Positions 16,005 to 25,014 of a DNA stretch of 64,000 bases are shown in pieces. Source of the DNA: an uncultured Bacteroidales bacterium (lineage in GTDB: Bacteria > Bacteroidota > Bacteroidia > Bacteroidales > UBA932). The position numbers and the translations under genes were made by a program. The stretch's first letter is position 1; every line of letters begins with the position of its first letter. A model generated the notes under the pieces. That model had not been told where the DNA came from and made no database searches. It worked only from the letters and a program-made list of their open reading frames with translations. Location of the stretch: positions 1 to 64,000 of the forward strand of contig CALUQM010000010.1 in NCBI GenBank assembly GCA_944322925.1, in the 5' to 3' direction.

Positions 16005-16037
16005 CAAAGATAGTAAAAATTTCGGAAGCCGGTCAAG
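16005..16037 (-). promoter_or_regulatory. Promoter of rplY-pth
   Basis: On the minus strand TATCTTTG (16012-16005) is a perfect -7 element. CTTG (16037-16034) lies 21 bases upstream and matches three of four -33 bases. The rplY start codon is about 75 bases downstream, past the stem-loop. Confidence 0.6.
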
Positions 16038-16085
16038 AATCAGGATTAATTTTTCCTGAAAGCCTTTGTCATGGTCTTCCCAGGC

Positions 16086-17321
16086 TTACATGGAAACGTA
16101 GTCCGTAGCCCTGTTCCAGGCAAAGTCCAGATAATATTCATCGAGGATTTCCCGCGCCTGTTTGCCGGCTGCATTCGGAAGATACATGCTGAGGCCTGAA
16201 AATGTGCCGATAGTCAGGTTGAAGAATTTTTCCGTATGGGCCTTGTATGGGATACATGCTTCCAGGGCCGCATCCAGAGCCGACTCCTCTTCAGCCGAGA
16301 GGCCGAGCTGTCCGATGATGTCCCTGAAATCATAGAAGAAGTCCGAAGAATGGTTCAAGGACTGGACGCGGCTCGGATTTATGTCCTGGAGCTGCTCCCT
16401 GTATTTGCTGAAAATATCCCTGCATACCCCGGCAAGGGCATCGAGCCCCTGACAGTCGACCACGGATATGGTCGCGGACTGCTCGATTCCGGTCTTGGAG
16501 TTGTAATGGTTGAAGAAGTCTTCCGCAACTCCGGTGACATTTGACGGATATTCTCCCAGCAGCCTTCGGGTAATGTTGACATAGTCGAAGCCGTCTGCCA
16601 GTATTTCTTCCTGGGAGAAGACTATGCGGTCGCATTTCTCTCGGAGTTCGTATGCCACTTCTACCCCTCCGGCAAGACATGAATCGAAAATCATGTATTT
16701 CATGTGCATGGGAATCGCTGCCGCGAAATCCTTGACATCCATTTCCTCTTTGGTGCCTCCGTCCTGGCCGAGACTTTTCTGCGGACCTCCGGCCGAACCC
16801 GACCTGGCATACGGATAGTCCGAAACGTCTCCGTCGAGAGGGAACTCAGGCGGAAGCCATCCGGTGGCATGGGATGAAAATATGAGTCCGTATTCCCCGG
16901 AACTGAAATTGTCCCTGATATAGGTCAGCACTTCTCTGAATGTATCGGGATCCACGGCCTTCGTATCGGAAGAATATGTCAGGATAGTGTCCCGGTATAT
17001 CTTCTGCCCGGCGCGCGAGATCCTGATAAGGTGAGGGGCCGACGGCTCCGTCCAGTTGTAGTCCGATCCTGCAGTATGGTGCGAGAAGATGAACAGGTTG
17101 TCCCTGTACTTGCGGTCGCCTGCAGGAAGATAGTTGTCGCAGATATCCTCTATGTCGTCCAGCAGTTCGGAAGACAGGCTGTTGTACCCGGCCGAATACA
17201 GTATCATCGTCCTCCTGTTGGCGACATGAGTGTCGGGTGCGAGGCTGTCTCTGCATGATGAAAACATGGACAGCAGCAGGCATGCCGTAAAAATCTGTAT
17301 CAGTGACCGGGCCTTTTTCAT
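16086..17321 (-). CDS. Clostripain family (C11) cysteine peptidase, lipoprotein
   Basis: A 411-residue exported protease. The N-terminal signal peptide ends in a lipobox with Cys23. The catalytic His is in FSSHATGW (His151) and the catalytic Cys in FDSCLAGG (Cys215), the pattern of clostripain and related C11 peptidases, which cut after basic residues. I place the start at 17321 because it gives a normal lipoprotein signal peptide; longer in-frame readings would bury it. It is divergent from the dipeptidyl peptidase gene, and both products would act outside the cytoplasm. Confidence 0.87.
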   Translation of the reverse strand: MKKARSLIQIFTACLLLSMFSSCRDSLAPDTHVANRRTMILYSAGYNSLSSELLDDIEDICDNYLPAGDRKYRDNLFIFSHHTAGSDYNWTEPSAPHLIRISRAGQKIYRDTILTYSSDTKAVDPDTFREVLTYIRDNFSSGEYGLIFSSHATGWLPPEFPLDGDVSDYPYARSGSAGGPQKSLGQDGGTKEEMDVKDFAAAIPMHMKYMIFDSCLAGGVEVAYELREKCDRIVFSQEEILADGFDYVNITRRLLGEYPSNVTGVAEDFFNHYNSKTGIEQSATISVVDCQGLDALAGVCRDIFSKYREQLQDINPSRVQSLNHSSDFFYDFRDIIGQLGLSAEEESALDAALEACIPYKAHTEKFFNLTIGTFSGLSMYLPNAAGKQAREILDEYYLDFAWNRATDYVSM

Positions 17322-17361
17322 GACTTTTCGTTCTGCGGCAAATTTAATGTTTATTTTTCTT

Positions 17362-17369
17362 ATTTTTGC
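17362..17369 (+). promoter_or_regulatory. -7 element upstream of the DPP III gene
   Basis: TATTTTTG matches TAnnTTTG and lies about 24 bases before the start codon near 17393. No convincing TTTG was found at the usual -33 distance. Confidence 0.4.
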
Positions 17370-17392
17370 AACCGGTAAAAATTTTCGGAAAA

Positions 17393-19399
17393 ATGATAAA
17401 AACAGGAAAAATGATCGCTTTTTTGGGAACGGTTGCAATGATGGCATCGTGCGGAAATGCAGACAGGAAAGCAGATGGAGAATTCAAGTATCTGATCGAC
17501 GAGTTTGCCGATCTTAAAATCATGCGTTATCAGATCCCCGGCTGGGACGATCTGACACTGAGCCAGAAAGAATACGTGTACCACCTCGGAGAGGCGGCAA
17601 AATACGGAAGGGATATCATCTGGGTGCAGAACTGCGAGGCAAATCTGCCTGTGAGAAAGGCTATCGAGACCATTATCGCCAAATATGAAGGAGACAGGGA
17701 GTGCAAGGATTTCCAGGATTTTCTCGTATATGCCAAAAGAGTATTCTTCAGCAACGGCATACATCACCATTATGCCGAGGACAAGTTTTTCCCTGAGTGC
17801 CCGAGGGAATATTTCGGTTCGCTAATGGAGTCTGTCGGTCTCGGGGAAGGCTCCGGACAGCTTCTTGACATAATATATGACCCGGATATTTTCCCGCAGA
17901 GAAAGTCTACCGACAAGTCCGGCGACATAGTGGCGGAATCGGCTGTGAACTTCTATGACAACGTGACAAGGCAGGAAGTCGAGAAATTCTATGCGGACAT
18001 GGCCGATCCGAATGACCCTGCACCGGTGTCATACGGACTCAACAGCAGGCTTGTCAAGGGAGAGGACGGCGTCATCAGGGAAGAAGTATACAGGATAGGC
18101 GGACTGTACGGCCCGGCTCTGGAAAAGATAGTCTCGGAACTTGAAAAGGCGCAGGCAGTGGCTGAAAACGATACCCAGAAGAAATACATATCCCTGCTTG
18201 TCGAATATTACAGGACCGGAGACCTCAGGCTTTGGGACGAGTACAATATCGAATGGGTGAAGGATACGCTCGGCACCGTGGATTTCGTCAACGGTTTCGT
18301 GGAAGACTACAATGATCCTCTCGGGCGGAAGGCCACCTGGGAAGGTCTGGTCAACATAAAGGACCATGCCGCATCCGAGCGCACCGAAATCATAAGCGAG
18401 AACGCCCAGTGGTTCGAGGACAATTCGCCCGTAGATCCGAGATTCAGGAAACCTGTCGTGAAAGGCGTATCAGCCAAAGTCATAGACGCTACCACCCTTG
18501 CCGGGGACTGCTACCCGTCCACTCCGATCGGAATCAATCTTCCGAATGCGGACTGGATAAGGCGCGACCATGGCTCCAAATCGGTGACCATAGCGAATAT
18601 CACGCATGCGTACGACCTTGCCGCAGAGGAATCCCCGAACAGCACGCTAAAGGAATTCGCATGGTCCGAGGACGAAATCGCGGCTGCCAGGAAATATCTT
18701 CCGCTGACAGACGAGATCCACACTGACCTGCATGAATGTCTCGGCCACGGTTCAGGCCAGCTTCTTCCGGGTACACCTGCAAATGCGCTGGGAGAATACA
18801 GTTCCACCCTTGAAGAAACGAGGGCCGACCTTTTCGGCCTGTATTATATCGCCGATCCGAAGCTAGTAGAACTCGGGATACTTCCGGATGCGGAAGCATA
18901 TAAGCCGCAGTATGCCAACTATATAAGAAACGGCATCATGGTGCAGTTCACCAGAGTCGAACCGGGCAAGAAGAATACCGAGGCGCACATGCAGAACAGA
19001 AAGCTGATTGCCGAGTGGTGCTATGAGGCTGGCAGGGCCGACAATGTAATAGAAAAGAAGACAAGGGACGGCAAGACGTATTTCGTGGTGAACGATTATG
19101 AAAAGCTCAGGGGCCTTTTCGGAAAACTTCTTGCCGAAGTGCAGAGAATCAAGTCGGAAGGCGATTACGAGGCAGGCAAGGCTCTTGTCGAGAAATATGC
19201 CGTGAACATCGATCCTGAACTGCACAGGGAAGTGAAGGCAAGATACGATGCCCTGAATCTGAAACCTTACGGCGGCTTCGTCAATCCTGAAATCGTACCT
19301 GTGGAAAAGGACGGGAAGATAGTGGACTACAGGGTAGAGTACACTGACGACTATCTCGGGCAGATGATGGAGTACGGCAGGAAATATTCCACTCTTTAG
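17393..19399 (+). CDS. Dipeptidyl peptidase III-like metallopeptidase (M49), lipoprotein
   Basis: A 668-residue zinc exopeptidase that releases N-terminal dipeptides. The M49 zinc motif HECLGH starts at His447, and the second motif EETRAD starts at Glu474 and supplies the third ligand. The N-terminus is a signal peptide with a lipobox Met-Met-Ala-Ser-Cys (Cys20), so this form is exported and lipid-anchored, as in Bacteroides DPP III. The start at 17393 is chosen because it begins the signal peptide; a TTG start a little upstream would also be in frame. The xerD gene begins 3 bases after the stop. Confidence 0.93.
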   Translation: MIKTGKMIAFLGTVAMMASCGNADRKADGEFKYLIDEFADLKIMRYQIPGWDDLTLSQKEYVYHLGEAAKYGRDIIWVQNCEANLPVRKAIETIIAKYEGDRECKDFQDFLVYAKRVFFSNGIHHHYAEDKFFPECPREYFGSLMESVGLGEGSGQLLDIIYDPDIFPQRKSTDKSGDIVAESAVNFYDNVTRQEVEKFYADMADPNDPAPVSYGLNSRLVKGEDGVIREEVYRIGGLYGPALEKIVSELEKAQAVAENDTQKKYISLLVEYYRTGDLRLWDEYNIEWVKDTLGTVDFVNGFVEDYNDPLGRKATWEGLVNIKDHAASERTEIISENAQWFEDNSPVDPRFRKPVVKGVSAKVIDATTLAGDCYPSTPIGINLPNADWIRRDHGSKSVTIANITHAYDLAAEESPNSTLKEFAWSEDEIAAARKYLPLTDEIHTDLHECLGHGSGQLLPGTPANALGEYSSTLEETRADLFGLYYIADPKLVELGILPDAEAYKPQYANYIRNGIMVQFTRVEPGKKNTEAHMQNRKLIAEWCYEAGRADNVIEKKTRDGKTYFVVNDYEKLRGLFGKLLAEVQRIKSEGDYEAGKALVEKYAVNIDPELHREVKARYDALNLKPYGGFVNPEIVPVEKDGKIVDYRVEYTDDYLGQMMEYGRKYSTL

Positions 19400-19402
19400 G
19401 AC

Positions 19403-20278
19403 ATGCTGTCCCCGGGACAAATAATTCCTGAATACGGCTCGTATCTGAGAATAGAAAGGGCGATGTCGGCAAATACCGTATCTTCATACCTTTCTGATCT
19501 GGAACTTTTTTTTGCCGGAACGGAATCGGTCCCGGAAGAGGTCACTGCCGATGACATAGTGGCTTATTTTTCAGGCCGGCCGGAAATATCGAAGAGAACG
19601 CAGGCGCGCATACTGAGCGCCTTGCGTTCTTTTTTCAATTATCTGATAATGGAAGGCTATGTCGCGGACAATCCATGCGACAAGGTAGATGCTCCGAAAA
19701 TCGGACGCAGGCTGCCGGAGGTGCTTTCGGTCGAAGAAGTCGGGGACATGATATCATCTGTCGGGACTGATGACTGGAAGGATCTCAGGGACAGGGCGCT
19801 TCTTGAAGTGATGTACGGATGCGGCCTGCGAGTCTCCGAGGCCGTAGGGCTTAAAATCCGGGAGATATATTTCAGGGAGGGCTTCGTAAGGATAACCGGG
19901 AAAGGGGACAAGCAGAGGCTCGTGCCTATGGGCGACATGGCTTCGGAGGCGCTGCAGTCATATCTTCAGGCCCGTCCCGAACCGGATGACGGCAACAGTG
20001 CCGCCTATGTTTTCCTGAACGCCCGCGGCGGCAGACTGTCGAGGGTCGGCGCCTTCAATATCGTCAGGGCAAGGGCCCTTGCGGCCGGGGTGACCAAACA
20101 TATCTCGCCGCATTCCCTGAGGCATTCATTCGCCACACATCTTATTGCCAACGGAGCGGATCTGAGGGCCGTGCAGGAAATGCTCGGACATGAAAGCATC
20201 CTTACGACGGAAATTTATACGCACATCGATGCCGGTACATGGCAGAATACCATCAGGACCTGCCATCCGAGGAAATGA
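19403..20278 (+). CDS. xerD: Tyrosine recombinase XerD
   Basis: A 291-residue site-specific recombinase that resolves chromosome dimers at dif with its partner XerC. The N-terminal SAM-like domain is at residues 1-95. The catalytic domain has Arg143 (CGLRVSE), His237 and Arg240 (HSLRHSF), His263 (LGHES) and the nucleophile Tyr272 (IYTHID). No inverted repeats or cargo flank it, so it is a housekeeping recombinase and not a mobile-element integrase. It follows the DPP III gene by 3 bases and meets tdk head to tail at the other side. Confidence 0.92.
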   Translation: MLSPGQIIPEYGSYLRIERAMSANTVSSYLSDLELFFAGTESVPEEVTADDIVAYFSGRPEISKRTQARILSALRSFFNYLIMEGYVADNPCDKVDAPKIGRRLPEVLSVEEVGDMISSVGTDDWKDLRDRALLEVMYGCGLRVSEAVGLKIREIYFREGFVRITGKGDKQRLVPMGDMASEALQSYLQARPEPDDGNSAAYVFLNARGGRLSRVGAFNIVRARALAAGVTKHISPHSLRHSFATHLIANGADLRAVQEMLGHESILTTEIYTHIDAGTWQNTIRTCHPRK

Positions 20279-20291
20279 CCGGCGGGACTGA

Positions 20292-20879
20292 TCAGCAGCT
20301 CCGTTTCTCCGCTTCCGCGGCTATGGCTGCATTGTAGCAGTGACGGCACAGCGGCTCGTAGACATCCTTTTCCCCCAGCACTACCAGGCTGTCATCGTGC
20401 GAGAGCCTGTGCGAATTGTTCGCCGGACTTCCGCACTTGACGCATATCGCATGCACTTTCTGGACATCTTCAGCTACGGCCATCAGTGCCGGCATCGGGC
20501 CGAAGGGCTTTCCCGCAAAGTCGGTGTCGAGGCCTGCCACTATTACACGTATCCCTCTGTTGGCGAGGGTCTGGGCCACTTCTACTATAGTGTCGTCGAA
20601 AAACTGGGCTTCGTCTATCCCCACCACGTCAGCATCGCTTGAAAGCAGGAGCATGCTGGCCGGAGTGTCGATGGGAGTCGACGGGATACTGTGCGAATCG
20701 TGCGAAACCACCTGGTCCTCCGAATACCTCACATCTATCGCCGGCTTGTATATTTCGACTTTCTGATTCGCGAACTGGGCCCTTTTCAGCCTTCTGATAA
20801 GTTCTTCGGTCTTGCCTGAAAACATGGAGCCGCATATCACTTCGATCGAACCTGCTTTTTTTACGATTTCTGAAAACAT
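20292..20879 (-). CDS. tdk: Thymidine kinase
   Basis: A 195-residue type II thymidine kinase that phosphorylates thymidine in nucleotide salvage. The P-loop [12 protein letters not shown] is at residues 15-26, the DEAQFFDD motif marks the Walker B/catalytic region, and a zinc-binding set of Cys (CVKCG...CRHC) lies near the C-terminus. The start at 20879 fits the promoter at 20933-20902; longer in-frame readings would run through that promoter. Confidence 0.95.
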   Translation of the reverse strand: MFSEIVKKAGSIEVICGSMFSGKTEELIRRLKRAQFANQKVEIYKPAIDVRYSEDQVVSHDSHSIPSTPIDTPASMLLLSSDADVVGIDEAQFFDDTIVEVAQTLANRGIRVIVAGLDTDFAGKPFGPMPALMAVAEDVQKVHAICVKCGSPANNSHRLSHDDSLVVLGEKDVYEPLCRHCYNAAIAAEAEKRSC

Positions 20880-20901
20880 TTCCTTAATTTTGTATTTCCG
20901 G

Positions 20902-20933
20902 CAAAGATAAAAAGAAGCCGAGAGCAATGCAAA
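20902..20933 (-). promoter_or_regulatory. Promoter of tdk
   Basis: On the minus strand TTTG (20933-20930) and TATCTTTG (20909-20902) are separated by 20 bases, a full match to the consensus. The ATG at 20879 lies 22 bases downstream. Confidence 0.75.
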
Positions 20934-20943
20934 CTTGTTTGTG

Positions 20944-21687
20944 ATGGGAAAACTTTTCATAGTGCCGACTCCTGTCGGAAATCTCGAAGATATGACGTTC
21001 AGGGCCGTGAATGTGCTGAAATCCGTAGATTTGATACTTGCGGAAGACACCAGGACAAGTTCCGTGCTTCTGAAGCATTACGATATCGGCGGCAGGCTGG
21101 AATCGCATCATAAATTCAACGAGCACAGGACAGTGTCCGTGATAAAGGAAAGGATACTGGCGGGTATGGACGTGGCCCTTATAAGCGATGCCGGTACTCC
21201 AGGCATATCGGATCCGGGATTCCTGCTTGCCAGGACCTGCATAGAGGAGGGAATCGAGGTGGAGACCCTGCCTGGAGCCACGGCCTTCGTCCCGGCCCTT
21301 GTGAGTTCGGGCTATCCTTGCGACAGATTCTGCTTCGAAGGTTTCCTTCCCGTCAAGAAAGGACGGATGTCGAGGCTTGCGGAACTTGCCGGCGAGAGGC
21401 GTACAATGATTTTTTATGAATCTCCGTACAGACTGGTAAAGACATTGCAGCAGTTCGCTGAAGTTTTCGGGGAAGACCGCGGCTGCTCCGTGGCAAGGGA
21501 AATCTCCAAGAAATTCGAGGAGCACAGACGGGGACCTTTGGGAGATGTGGCCCGATGGTACTCAGAACATGAGCCGAAAGGCGAGATAGTAATAATCGTG
21601 GAGGGGGCTCCCGAAAGGGAGAAAGTGAAGGAGAAGAACAGATGGAAACGGACGGAAGAAAACCCGCAGACGGAAAACGGGGACTGA
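20944..21687 (+). CDS. rsmI: 16S rRNA (cytidine(1402)-2'-O)-methyltransferase
   Basis: A 247-residue SAM-dependent methyltransferase of the tetrapyrrole-methylase fold. It begins [18 protein letters not shown] and contains [18 protein letters not shown] and [11 protein letters not shown], all typical of RsmI. It methylates C1402 of 16S rRNA in the decoding centre. The Lys/Glu-rich tail (about 15 residues) lies past the usual end and overlaps the next gene by 46 bases. The start at 20944 is the ATG next to the conserved core. Confidence 0.92.
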   Translation: MGKLFIVPTPVGNLEDMTFRAVNVLKSVDLILAEDTRTSSVLLKHYDIGGRLESHHKFNEHRTVSVIKERILAGMDVALISDAGTPGISDPGFLLARTCIEEGIEVETLPGATAFVPALVSSGYPCDRFCFEGFLPVKKGRMSRLAELAGERRTMIFYESPYRLVKTLQQFAEVFGEDRGCSVAREISKKFEEHRRGPLGDVARWYSEHEPKGEIVIIVEGAPEREKVKEKNRWKRTEENPQTENGD

Positions 21688-22583
21688 AATCTTCTTTTGC
21701 GGCAGGAATCGCCGCACTTGTATTTATCGTAATCGGCTACCAGTCGGCCCTGTTCATCCACAGGGCGGCGGTGCTCGGGATATTGGACAGGAAGGATGTT
21801 CCGGACACCGTTTTCGTTATCGACAAGACCATGGCCGGAAGAATCCTCGATGCCGTCCCGAAGGAGCAGCTCGTGAACCATGAGCAAAAGCTCCGCGGCA
21901 AGGACGTGTATGTCATCAGAAAAAATGCAGTCCATGAGCCTGAAGTGGAGGCTGTCAGGCAAAAGGCGGCTCCGAGAATTGTCGAGAGCTTCAGATTCAA
22001 TCCCAATACCGTTCCTGTCCCTGATCTTGTACGGCTCGGCTTTTCAGAAAGACAGGCCGTATCCATAGACAATTACAGGAAAAAGGGCGGGATATTCAGA
22101 AGAAAGGAAGATTTTGCGGAATCATACGTTGTCGCGGACAGCGTATATGCCCGTCTCGAAACGTATATCGATATCCCGCTGATCGATCTCAATGCGGCAG
22201 ACTCGGCGGCTTTCGACATGCTGCCGGGAATAGGAGGCTACTTCGCGGCGAAAATGGTGGAGTACAGGACCAGACTCGGCGGTTCCTATTCGTACAAGGA
22301 ACAACTGATGGACATATACAATTTCGACAGGGAGAAATTCGACGCCCTGTCTGATCTCATATCGGTGGATCCGGAGAATATAAGGCCCTATCCTCTATGG
22401 AGTCTCCCTGCCGATTCTCTTAAAAGGCATCCGTACATAGGTTCCTATGCCGCAAGGGGAATCGTCCTTTTCAGGGAGAACAATCCAAGTTCCGAATGGT
22501 CTGTAAAGGCTTTGTCGGAAGCCGGAGTAATCAAGCCCGAAATGGCCGGGAAGCTGGAACGCTGCGTCATAGCCGGCCCTTAG
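21642..22583 (+). CDS. Helix-hairpin-helix (ComEA-like) membrane protein
   Basis: A 313-residue protein with a cytoplasmic N-terminus, one transmembrane segment at about residues 15-40 and a large region with repeated helix-hairpin-helix motifs. The clearest is LIDLNAADSAAFDMLPGIG (about residues 182-200), and another begins FRFNPNTVPVPDLVRLG. Such domains bind DNA without sequence specificity; ComEA uses one in DNA uptake. Membrane-anchored multi-HhH proteins are common in Bacteroidota, but their role is not settled. The gene overlaps rsmI by 46 bases and ends at a weak hairpin facing an aldehyde dehydrogenase gene. Confidence 0.75.
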   Translation: METDGRKPADGKRGLKSSFAAGIAALVFIVIGYQSALFIHRAAVLGILDRKDVPDTVFVIDKTMAGRILDAVPKEQLVNHEQKLRGKDVYVIRKNAVHEPEVEAVRQKAAPRIVESFRFNPNTVPVPDLVRLGFSERQAVSIDNYRKKGGIFRRKEDFAESYVVADSVYARLETYIDIPLIDLNAADSAAFDMLPGIGGYFAAKMVEYRTRLGGSYSYKEQLMDIYNFDREKFDALSDLISVDPENIRPYPLWSLPADSLKRHPYIGSYAARGIVLFRENNPSSEWSVKALSEAGVIKPEMAGKLERCVIAGP

Positions 22584-22586
22584 TCA

Positions 22587-22611
22587 GCAGCCTGACCGCG
22601 GAGCCGGCTGC
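22587..22611. terminator. Possible bidirectional terminator
   Basis: GCAGCC (22587-22592) and GGCTGC (22606-22611) form a 6-base inverted repeat around a GC-rich loop, followed by ATTTATTT on the plus strand. It stands between two convergent genes. The stem is short, so the call is tentative. Confidence 0.4.
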
Positions 22612-22613
22612 AT

Positions 22614-24014
22614 TTATTTCAGGAATTTTCTGATCAGCCTGTCTTTCAATGCAGTGTAAGGCTGGTAACGCATCGGAAGATCCAGCCAGAAGGGTTTGTC
22701 CACGATACTTTTAAGATGGGAGAAAGTCTCGAATCCGTATTTCCCGTGATAATGTCCCATGCCGCTTTCCCCTACACCGCCGAACGGCAGGGTCTCGGAA
22801 GCGAGATGTATGATTGTGTCGTTGACGCAGCCTCCTCCGAAATGCAGTCTCTCGAGGAGCATCCTTTTCATTTTCCGGTCGCGAGTGAAGATGTATGTTG
22901 CCAGAGGTCTGGGATGGCTGTCTATGTAGTTTATGACATCTCCGATGTCCGTGTATGAGAGTACGGGCATGAGCGGACCGAAAATTTCATCCTGCATGAT
23001 GCCCGGCCTGTCGCACTCCGGGTCGGCTATGTCGCCGAGACTGATGACGGTCGGGCTGATCCTGTGCGTTTCGGGATTGTCCGCGCCGCCGAAAATGCAT
23101 TTGTCCCTTACTTCATCGAGCAGGCCTTTCAGCCTGTCGAAATGTTTTTCGTTTACTATTTTTCCGTAGTCCCTGCATGCCAGGGGGTCGAGTCCGTACA
23201 TGCCGAGGATTTCCCTTTTGCAGGCTTCCGTAAATTCCTCCCTTATGCTTTCATGTACAATGACATAGTCCGGGGCTACGCAGGTCTGTCCGCAGTTGAG
23301 GTATTTGCCGAAAACTATTCTTGCGGCCGATACCCGGATATCCGCCGACGGAGTGACTATTACGGGGCTTTTCCCTCCGAGTTCGAGGGTGAGAGGCGTG
23401 AGATGACGGGAGGCCTTTCCCATTACCAGCCTGCCTACGGTCTTGCTCCCGGTAAAGAATATGTAGTCGAATTTCCGGTCCAGAAGATCGGAATTCACGT
23501 CGCGTCCGCCTTCGATAACGGCTGCGGTTTCAGGGGAGAATGCGGAGCCGACGATTTTCCTGACGACTGCCGATGTGGCAGGCGAGTAGGCGCTCGGCTT
23601 TACGATTGCCGTATTTCCGGCCGCTATTGCACTGACAAGAGGGGAGATGCAGAGCAGGAACGGATAATTCCACGGACTCATTATCAGCACGTTGCCGTAT
23701 GGCTCTGGAATGATCCTGCTTCCGGCAGGGAACTGGGCGAGCGGAGTCCTGACTTTGCGCGGCCTGCTCCACCTGCGAAGATTGCGTATGGCCGACGACA
23801 GTTCCGACAGGACCATCCCCGTTTCGGTCATGTAGGCCTCTGTCGGGCTTTTACCGAGATCGGCCGCAAGGGCTGAGGCGATTTCATCCTCACCGGCGGT
23901 TACAGCAGCCCTGAGACGTTTCAGACAGTCGATCCTGAAACCGGCAGACAAGGTCCCTCCTTCACGGAAGAATCTTCTCTGCCCTTCCAGTATTTCTGAC
24001 GGACCGGTATTCAT
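22614..24014 (-). CDS. Aldehyde dehydrogenase family protein
   Basis: A 466-residue NAD(P)-dependent dehydrogenase that oxidises aldehydes to acids. The general base is in TLELGGKSP and the nucleophilic Cys in NCGQTCVAPDY. The Rossmann segment (SPWNYPFLLCISPLVSAIAAGN) and the substrate entry LPFGGVGESGMGHYHG place it near the class 3 fatty-aldehyde dehydrogenases. There is no clear signal peptide. It is the last of a leftward set recA-trpS-ALDH with 4- to 6-base gaps; no functional link with those genes is obvious. Confidence 0.9.
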   Translation of the reverse strand: MNTGPSEILEGQRRFFREGGTLSAGFRIDCLKRLRAAVTAGEDEIASALAADLGKSPTEAYMTETGMVLSELSSAIRNLRRWSRPRKVRTPLAQFPAGSRIIPEPYGNVLIMSPWNYPFLLCISPLVSAIAAGNTAIVKPSAYSPATSAVVRKIVGSAFSPETAAVIEGGRDVNSDLLDRKFDYIFFTGSKTVGRLVMGKASRHLTPLTLELGGKSPVIVTPSADIRVSAARIVFGKYLNCGQTCVAPDYVIVHESIREEFTEACKREILGMYGLDPLACRDYGKIVNEKHFDRLKGLLDEVRDKCIFGGADNPETHRISPTVISLGDIADPECDRPGIMQDEIFGPLMPVLSYTDIGDVINYIDSHPRPLATYIFTRDRKMKRMLLERLHFGGGCVNDTIIHLASETLPFGGVGESGMGHYHGKYGFETFSHLKSIVDKPFWLDLPMRYQPYTALKDRLIRKFLK

Positions 24015-24020
24015 TTTGAA

Positions 24021-25010
24021 TCAGAAAGCCTTGAATCCAATGGCCTTTTTTACCAGGGTGAGGGTTTCAGATGCGCTTGCGCGTGCCTTTTCCCGTCCTG
24101 ACGCCACTACTTTCGAGAGATATGAGTCGTCATTGTAGATGGCGTCGATTCTTTCCCTTATCGGCAGTGTCATTTTGCAGATGTCTGCGGCGAGCTGCTT
24201 TTTCAAGTCTCCGTAGCGGATGCTGCAGTCGTTCCATTTCTCCGTAAAGTAGTCTACGGTGGACTGGTCCGAGACGAGCTTCAGGAGGGTGAACAGGTTT
24301 GCTATGACTTCCGGCATAGGGGAGTCAGGCTCCACAGGTCCCGAGTCGGTCACGGCTTTCATCACCTTTTTGGTAATGGTCTTTTCGTCGTCGTAGAGAT
24401 AAATGCCGTTTCCGTTGCTCTTGCCCATTTTCCCGCTTCCGTCCAGCCCAGGCACCTTTACGGCTCCTCCGGAAAATATGAGATTGTGCGGTTCCGGGAA
24501 CAGTTCCACTCCGTACATGTTGTTGAACCTGCGTGCGAACACCCTGGCAAGTTCCAGGTGCTGTTCCTGGTCTTTCCCGACCGGAACCCATTGTGCGCGA
24601 TGAATGAGGATGTCGGACGCCATCAGTACCGGATAGGTCAGAAGTCCGGCATTTACATTGTTCGGGTTCTGACGCACTTTTTCCTTGAACGTGACGGTCC
24701 GCTCGAGTTCTCCTACGTATGCTATCATGTTGAGGAGAACATTGAGTTCGCTTATTTCGGGCACGTCGCTCTGGATGTATATGGCCGATTTTTCCGGATC
24801 GAGACCGGCAGCCAGATATTCCGCAAGAATGATCTTTACGCTTGAATGGAAATCGTCCGGATGAGGATGGGTGGTCAGCGAATGAAGGTCCGCTATGAAG
24901 AAAAAACATTTGTATTCGTCCTGTATCCTGACGAAATTTCTCAATGCTCCGAAATAGTTGCCGAGATGAAGATGTCCCGTGGAGCGTATTCCGCTCAATA
25001 CCGTATCCAT
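24021..25010 (-). CDS. trpS: Tryptophan-tRNA ligase
   Basis: A 329-residue class I aminoacyl-tRNA synthetase that charges tRNA-Trp. The HIGH-type signature is TGHLHLGNY (near residues 11-19) and the KMSKS-type loop is KMGKSNGN. The Rossmann fold and the C-terminal helical anticodon region are of normal size. It lies 4 bases after recA and 6 bases before the aldehyde dehydrogenase gene, so it is probably in the same transcript. Confidence 0.95.
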   Translation of the reverse strand: MDTVLSGIRSTGHLHLGNYFGALRNFVRIQDEYKCFFFIADLHSLTTHPHPDDFHSSVKIILAEYLAAGLDPEKSAIYIQSDVPEISELNVLLNMIAYVGELERTVTFKEKVRQNPNNVNAGLLTYPVLMASDILIHRAQWVPVGKDQEQHLELARVFARRFNNMYGVELFPEPHNLIFSGGAVKVPGLDGSGKMGKSNGNGIYLYDDEKTITKKVMKAVTDSGPVEPDSPMPEVIANLFTLLKLVSDQSTVDYFTEKWNDCSIRYGDLKKQLAADICKMTLPIRERIDAIYNDDSYLSKVVASGREKARASASETLTLVKKAIGFKAF

Positions 25011-25014
25011 ATCC

